Positions 61,278 through 64,000 of a DNA stretch of 64,000 nucleotides are shown here, one piece after another. Numbering within the stretch: position 1 is the first letter of the stretch; the number at the start of each line of letters is the position of its first letter. The stretch comes from Dipteris shenzhenensis (taxonomy: Eukaryota; Polypodiophyta; Polypodiopsida; Gleicheniales), in assembly GCA_047967505.1 (NCBI GenBank), contig CM106538.1, one strand, 5' to 3'. The position numbers were made by a program, and so were the translations under genes. The notes beneath the pieces are model-generated. The model was given only the letters and a program-made list of their open reading frames with translations, was not told the origin of the DNA and did no database searches.

Positions 61278-61410
61278 CGAAAAAGGTAAAAGTGAGAAAT
61301 CAAGGCATTAAACTCACATTTGAAGATCTCAAAAAAGACTACTAGAAAAGGTAAAACCTAAAATCAAGGCATTAAAACTCGCATTTGAAGACCTGAAAAA
61401 AGACTCTGGA
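61278..61410. repeat. ~66-bp imperfect tandem duplication
   Basis: GAAAA.GGTAAAA..GAAATCAAGGCATTAAA.CTC.CATTTGAAGA occurs twice, from about 61278 and 61344. Confidence 0.8.
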
Positions 61411-61560
61411 GTTGATTATCAACAATAGACAAATGGCAATGTCAAATTTCATAGTTGTCATGCCTTGCTATGTCAATTCTATCCAACCGTGCAACCATGC
61501 TCATAAACTATTGGAAATGCAATAGAGTAGTGCAGATCAGTTGTGCACTGAAGTATGAAC

Positions 61561-62760
61561 CACATAGAGTAGTGCAAACCGAAGCAAGAATGAGGGTCGT
61601 CGATGAGGGGCACATGCCAAATTCAAGGCTGCGATGGAGATCGCGACATCGACAACAACGGTAGTGGACAAGGCACATGACGTGACAATTGAGATGCATG
61701 GCAGCATTTTGGGCACATTACATATAAGCAAGGGGACCATGATGATTTGCTATGGTAAATTTTTAGATGTAGCCCTCCCCTCAGTCCTCGATGGTCAAAA
61801 AAAGTACTTGTCTTGGTCATACGGGGAAAGCCGACTCGCGACCTTTCGGTTGCTTGCCACATTCCCATGGCTTGCCTTCTGGGAAAGTGCTCCTGAGTCC
61901 GAACCTAACAATTTGAGAAAAGTCATGTTGGCCAATACATGTGACCGCCTAAACCCTTATATGCTAATTTTAAAAGAGAGAGGGTACGATGCACAAACGA
62001 TTGAATGCTGTATCGTGTGCATGCTCATCCAACCATCATGGCCGAGTCGAATCCAAGTTCGGCACGTCTGCTGCTCTTTTGCCTGGTTTCACCAAGCACG
62101 AGAGACTCTGGTTGTCGGCCTGTCTCCCCAAGACGATCACCTTTCAATCTTTGTGTAGCCGTGGCGGCCTGGCACCGCGCCCCATGCCTCGTGAACATCA
62201 ACTTTCCTTTCCCGGTCCAGCCGCCCAGCTCCAGACTCCAGAGCGGCTCAATTAATCTAGACTCTAGAGTCTAGACCCTCACTCTATCGCATTCTCCAAG
62301 ACGTGGGGTGACTTCCAGCTTCCAGGGGCCAGGGCGGCTCTGCAAGACGTGGGGTGGCCGACTCTGGCGAGTCGAATCTTCTCTGTGTAAGAATCGACAC
62401 TGCCAGCAGCCAATCAGCGAGCATTTCTCGTGACTTTGATGGCTTCGCTCCCGCGTAAACAGCTGACAATATCCCTGACTCCCAAGTCCATGGTGCACTG
62501 AGCGCTCATGACACGTGTACATTCTTCTATCAAGCTTGCCTGTCGGAAAGGTCATGGGAATTTGGAAACAAGCGCTGCCTGTACAAAACAAAAAGCAAAC
62601 TTAAAACAAGATCGTGAACTTTAAAGACATGGTATCTTGACGTGGGTGATGAGCTCGAATCAACAATTGACGTGGTAAGCAACGTGTATCCCTTGCTTGG
62701 ATTCTTAGTCGTGCTAATTTCATCTCATCGAGTTGTGCCTTTGGTGATACGGACTCCCAC
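61561..62760. other. CpG-dense island
   Basis: About 61 CpG in 1200 bp (5 per 100 bp), against under 1 per 100 bp in most of the window. A G-box-like ACACGTGT lies at 62511-62518 and CCAAT at about 62410. A 46-bp imperfect repeat around CAAGACGTGGGGTG lies at 62297 and 62344, and a perfect 20-bp palindrome at 62256-62275. A promoter or former gene is possible; no protein match is recognised. Confidence 0.5.
61634..62158 (+). CDS. unrecognised 174-codon ORF in the CpG island
   Basis: The longest ORF in the window outside retroelements and the 16.8-kb piece. It contains FRLLATFPWLAFWESAPESE and LNPYMLILKERGYDA. No family, signal peptide or membrane segment is recognised, and three other ORFs overlap it. 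GC-rich sequence gives long chance ORFs, so expression is doubtful. Confidence 0.2.
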   Translation: MEIATSTTTVVDKAHDVTIEMHGSILGTLHISKGTMMICYGKFLDVALPSVLDGQKKYLSWSYGESRLATFRLLATFPWLAFWESAPESEPNNLRKVMLANTCDRLNPYMLILKERGYDAQTIECCIVCMLIQPSWPSRIQVRHVCCSFAWFHQARETLVVGLSPQDDHLSIFV

Positions 62761-63555
62761 GATCATGCAACATGATGAAAATGGGCATATGCACCCAATT
62801 TTCTACGCTAGCTAACTCTTCCATAAATTTAAGCTCTTGTTGTTATTGAGGAAATAACTCGTACTTTCAATGGCACACATTTCTATATTCCAAGAGTCCA
62901 TGTTGCTCTTAGCTCTAATAGAAGAGAATAGATGTTCATGGAAGATTGACTTGCTAAGTACTTCTTTACAAGAGTAGGACTTCATCACCAATTACTCACC
63001 TAAAATGTTATAAATGCCTTGTCGTGCATTTGTTATCAATCAGTCCCCTATTTCAAAGCCCCTAATAGAAACTACAAGTCTTTTGCCTCTACATTTTCCT
63101 AGTCCTTTTTTTCCCTCGACAATCTCAAAGTTATACAAGCTCATGATTCTAGCAATTCCTTACATCATTTTTTTTATACTCAATGTAACAAGATGAATGA
63201 CTGCAAAATCTTTGTCATCCATTCAAGCATGAGATGCTAGTATTTTGGTATTGAAAATCTCATTCCAATTCATATATAAATTATCCAATCAATACAATAA
63301 TTTCAAATTCAAAGTAATGAAAGTTGTTCCTAATATGCTAAATGCAAAGTAGCAATTCGTGAACAAGTCCACTTCAATAACAACAAAGAAATGTAACGGA
63401 CTAACATTCAATGACTCATGACACAAAACAGTAGCAGACAACCCATATAATGCATGCGATTCCAATAGAGCAATGGCCATAGCAATCCCAAACAAAGCAA
63501 TAGCAAGCAACCACAATGGTGATACAAACAAGAGCCTTACCTCATCTTCCAATTA
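62761..63555. other. unrecognised DNA
   Basis: CpG-poor, AT-rich, with no recognised gene. The minus-strand ORF 63552-63289 is hydrophobic but has no family match I can name. Confidence 0.4.
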
Positions 63556-63559
63556 GCAA

Positions 63560-63970
63560 GGAGTGTCAAGCTATATGATGTGAGATTTCCTTCTAGGTCT
63601 ATGAACTTTAAAACTTGGAAAGGTCCATACTACTTCACCACAAGCTTCATGAACTTAGTATTTCCTCAAACTATCTTTAACCTTTTGTCAATCTTCAAAA
63701 GAACCTAATCTCCTTTTTTATATTGTACATCTTTCCAATTCTTGTTCACAACCTTCTTGTAGACTTCTCGATCCGACTGTATATGTGATTTAACTTGTGT
63801 GATTCGTTTTATTCATATCTTCAACAAACTGATCAATTATGAAAATCTTATCTCCTAAATATGTGGGTGTAGGAAGGACTTGGACATATATGATCTCAAA
63901 TGGTGCCTTGTGGGTAGTTGATTGGGTTGATTTGTTACAAGAAAGCTCTAATTAGAGGTAAATAATGTGC
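63560..63970 (-). pseudogene. pol (IN): gypsy integrase C-terminal part
   Basis: Minus strand: THKAPFEIIYVQVLPTPTYL, a helical region, REVYKKVVNKNWKDVQYKKG and YGPFQVLKFIDLEGN. This is the SPFEIVYG...VGDxVWL...GPFxV segment after the integrase core of plant gypsy elements. Stops and a frameshift interrupt it. The upstream core would lie beyond the window edge. Confidence 0.7.
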
Positions 63971-64000
63971 CCTAATGTTTTGTCAATCTTCAAAAGAACC

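Noticed and set aside
8933-62520. Homology between the two CpG islands
   Set aside because: They share a short CATGACACGT motif in opposite orientation, but surrounding sequence does not align.

Overview
The window reads as repeat-dominated nuclear DNA from a land plant with a large genome. Reasons: Ty1/copia elements primed by initiator tRNA-Met (primer-binding site TGGTATCAGAGC), plant-type Ty3/gypsy and LINE remnants, hAT-like MITEs, long GT/GA microsatellites, low CpG almost everywhere, and CAG-to-TAG decay of the kind expected from CHG methylation. The mixture would suit a gymnosperm or a fern, but nothing here fixes the lineage. I see no intact host gene, tRNA, rRNA or CRISPR array.

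Layout. 0-11.6 kb: mostly unrecognised AT-rich DNA with a 453-bp tandem duplication (121-1026), GT/CT/GA microsatellites, a MITE with an 8-bp target-site duplication (TSD) at 4049-4294, a possible old LTR remnant (5.4-6.9 kb) and a CpG-dense patch (8161-9000). 11.6-12.6 kb: decayed gag. 14.0-15.8 kb: divergent ~200-bp tandem array holding a second copy of the same MITE (14375-14641). 15.9-17.3 kb: middle exon and a further piece of an unnamed, probably transposon-encoded Cys-rich family. 18.2-19.4 kb: LINE tail. 19.5-22.8 kb: copia copy 1, cut off by another copia LTR. 24.3-31.3 kb: minus-strand Ty3/gypsy (gag, RT, RNase H, integrase) with an unusual extra coiled-coil ORF 3' of integrase. 32.1-34.8 kb: copia copy 2. 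36.2-37.4 kb: minus-strand LINE tail. 38.4-41.4 kb: first and last exons of the same Cys-rich family, with a composite palindromic element in the gap. 42.8-43.9 kb: decayed minus-strand gene of unknown family.

44.4-58.0 kb is the best resolved part. A minus-strand gypsy gag (pieces at 44595-44990, 55337-55406 and about 56480-58020) was hit by copia element 3 (44991-55331, TSD CATTT, LTRs 171 bp with 3 differences). Element 3's leader was then hit by copia element 2 (45791-51265, TSD ATCAG, LTRs 298 bp with 3 differences). LTR divergence (1.8% against 1.0%) agrees with that order. A separate truncated copia 5' end (55407-about 56480) interrupts the same gag. 58-64 kb has a gypsy protease fragment, two short tandem duplications, a second CpG-dense island (61561-62760) and a gypsy integrase C-terminus at the edge.

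The strongest leads are: (1) the split Cys-rich gene family, whose two damaged copies supply complementary exons; (2) the consistent CAG-to-TAG pattern of stops across unrelated elements; (3) the MITE pair with a paralogous empty site; (4) the tandem palindromic units inside an inverted-repeat element at 39.1-39.8 kb; (5) the gypsy 3' ORF.
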